Shown here in pieces: positions 14,680-16,188 of a DNA stretch of 16,188 nt (positions within the stretch are counted from its first letter, which is position 1; the number at the start of each line of letters is the position of its first letter). The translations under genes were made by a program, and so were the position numbers. The notes beneath the pieces were generated by a model that saw nothing but the letters and a program-made list of their open reading frames with translations, was not told the DNA's origin and did not search any database. The DNA lies in the NCBI GenBank assembly GCA_900552885.1, contig USBM01000020.1, forward strand, positions 1 to 16,188, in the 5' to 3' direction. Source of the DNA: an uncultured Clostridium sp. GTDB taxonomy: Bacteria > Bacillota > Clostridia > Lachnospirales > Lachnospiraceae.

Positions 14680-16188
14680 ATGGAATATAAAGAATTGTTT
14701 CAGAGGGAAAATGAAAACGTACAGGAACGGTTTGTATTAGCATGTGAACGGATTGATGCATTTACACTGGAAACCGGGATACAGGATCCTTTTTTAGATT
14801 ATTTTAAAAAGATGGTTGATTTTGTGGAAGTGTTGCTGGATTGGAAGTATCAGACCGAGACAGGAATGTTGTGGACACAGGATGTAGAGATAATTTCAGA
14901 ATATAATCATGGATTGTATGCTGATATTTTACCGGATGCATATGAAACAAGTTATGCGAATCCAGCATATGCAGTTGCACAGCTAGGGCAGGAGTACGGT
15001 CCATTACTTTCATTTCTATACACAGAATTACGAGGCGGAATTATCTATATTGTGGAGCATCGTTTATTCGATCTGACAATTCATCTGGAATTATTAGTAG
15101 AAGTTCTTTGTTTATTTGAGGAAGGAACGCCACAGGCGAAAGAAATTCGTGATATTATCTATTATTTTGTGAGTGATTATGCCGATCATACTGTGGATTA
15201 TCGTACCAGGGAGATATTAGATCCGGAACTTTCCTTTGCAACGGATATTATAATGAAAAGTGATCTGAATGATCTGCGCTACCTGTTCCGGTATGGGGAG
15301 TACATTACAGATAATGAGCGGAAATTAGCACAATTCCTGAACCGTATGCCACAGGAGGAGATTGATGCAATGGCATATACGTATACACATGGTTATGAAG
15401 AAGGCTTTCGGATTGCAGGGATCGATCTGTCTAAGAAAAAGACTGTGAATATCCGGTATGCAATCGGACAGGAACGGATGATACGGGCGGCAATCGGTCA
15501 GTTTGAAAAGATGGGCTTAACGCCTGTTATCTATCGTGCACCGGTTGCACGGGTGAACCGGCGGCTTACGTTACGCCCGGGATATACAGCAACAGCAGCG
15601 AATAAGCAATATGATTACGATCATCGGATGGATGAGATGTTATTTTTGGATAAGGCATTTGTAGAACGAAAGATTGCTGTTTTGCATAGTGCGTATGAGA
15701 ACCGGAAACAATTGGCAAAGGAATATGCGGGTCCGGCGGTGATTGAGGTGTTTGGTGAGAAGCCATTTGAACCACAGAATAAGAAAGAGGTGCTTGCTTT
15801 TTCAGAAAAACAACAGAAACTTTCAGTTTCTATGATAACCGAAAGTTCAAAGATTGTGAATGAATATATTCCACAAAGTGACTATAGTTTTACGATCATT
15901 GCCTACCCGCTGCCGGAGATTGGTGAGAATTTCGAAGAGATCTTTCAAGCAATTGTTAAAGTGAATACATTAGACAATGAGGCTTATAAGAAGGTGCAGC
16001 AGATCCTTATTGATGAATTGGATAAGGCCTTGTATGTGAGAGTACTTGGTGCAGGCAATAATCGGACAGATATGACAGTTATGATGCATGAAAGACAGGA
16101 TCCGGATAAGGAGACAAACTTTGAGAACTGTACTGCTGATGTGAATATTCCGGTAGGAGAGGTATTTACTTCACCCAAACTAACAGGT
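14680..16188 (+). CDS. M29-type aminopeptidase, long form, 3' end cut off
   Basis: Open reading frame that continues past the window end; 503 codons are visible. The last part matches the M29 metallo-aminopeptidase family (AmpS/AmpT/PepS), which removes N-terminal residues from peptides in the cytosol: CTADVNIPVGEVFTSP (484-499) contains the GEVFT motif whose Glu (E494) would be a metal ligand. The remaining expected ligands (Glu, His, His, Asp) would lie beyond the window. In AmpS/AmpT, which total about 410 residues, this Glu is near position 250, so about 240 extra residues precede it here. That N-terminal part is acidic and aromatic-rich, has no signal peptide or membrane helix, and was not recognised. 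The ribosome site is GGAAAGGAAA (14661-14670), nine bases before the ATG. It lies 53 bases after the small membrane gene with no terminator between, so shared transcription is possible. Confidence 0.8.
   Translation, partial: MEYKELFQRENENVQERFVLACERIDAFTLETGIQDPFLDYFKKMVDFVEVLLDWKYQTETGMLWTQDVEIISEYNHGLYADILPDAYETSYANPAYAVAQLGQEYGPLLSFLYTELRGGIIYIVEHRLFDLTIHLELLVEVLCLFEEGTPQAKEIRDIIYYFVSDYADHTVDYRTREILDPELSFATDIIMKSDLNDLRYLFRYGEYITDNERKLAQFLNRMPQEEIDAMAYTYTHGYEEGFRIAGIDLSKKKTVNIRYAIGQERMIRAAIGQFEKMGLTPVIYRAPVARVNRRLTLRPGYTATAANKQYDYDHRMDEMLFLDKAFVERKIAVLHSAYENRKQLAKEYAGPAVIEVFGEKPFEPQNKKEVLAFSEKQQKLSVSMITESSKIVNEYIPQSDYSFTIIAYPLPEIGENFEEIFQAIVKVNTLDNEAYKKVQQILIDELDKALYVRVLGAGNNRTDMTVMMHERQDPDKETNFENCTADVNIPVGEVFTSPKLTG

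Noticed and set aside
1..16188. CRISPR arrays, tRNA or rRNA genes, insertion sequences, attachment sites
   Set aside because: None were seen: no regular spaced repeats, no cloverleaf-like segments, no transposase or integrase reading frames.

Overview
This window looks like chromosomal DNA from a low-to-moderate GC Gram-positive member of the Clostridia, most likely Lachnospiraceae. That is inferred from the protein families, AGGAGG-type ribosome sites, AT-leaning codons and sigma-A-type promoters; no 16S or marker comparison could be run. All eleven recognised genes lie on the + strand. There are no RNA genes, insertion sequences, phage genes or CRISPR arrays. Every gap between genes is shorter than 300 bases.

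Layout. (1) 1-2560: a lone glycogen branching enzyme gene (glgB) with its own extended -10 promoter and a strong intrinsic terminator. (2) 2572-4494: the ribosome-associated GTPase typA/bipA with its own promoter and a small hairpin directly abutting the ribosome site. (3) 4511-11165: the most distinctive part, a tightly packed five-gene operon. It encodes a condensation-fold O-acyltransferase (alcohol acetyltransferase-like), a zinc-ribbon six-helix membrane protein, an HSL-type alpha/beta hydrolase, and the two halves of a heterodimeric ABC exporter. Its promoter sits inside a long inverted repeat that could be an operator or a terminator/attenuator. (4) 11193-13810: an LTA synthase-family membrane phosphoglycerol transferase with an acidic Thr/Ser-rich linker, an extra C-terminal beta-rich module and its own promoter, leader hairpin and terminator. 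(5) 13791-16188: a VanZ-like membrane protein, an overlapping three-helix small membrane protein, and the start of an unusually long M29-type aminopeptidase cut off by the window end.

How the genes may work together. glgB and typA are housekeeping genes with separate transcription. The five-gene operon is the best candidate for an undescribed system: an acyltransferase and an esterase with opposite chemistry, a membrane protein with a cytoplasmic-type metal knuckle, and an exporter suggest making, trimming and exporting an acylated small molecule or lipid. That reading is inference from gene order; no substrate can be read from the sequence. The LtaS-like and VanZ-like proteins next door point to cell-envelope functions.
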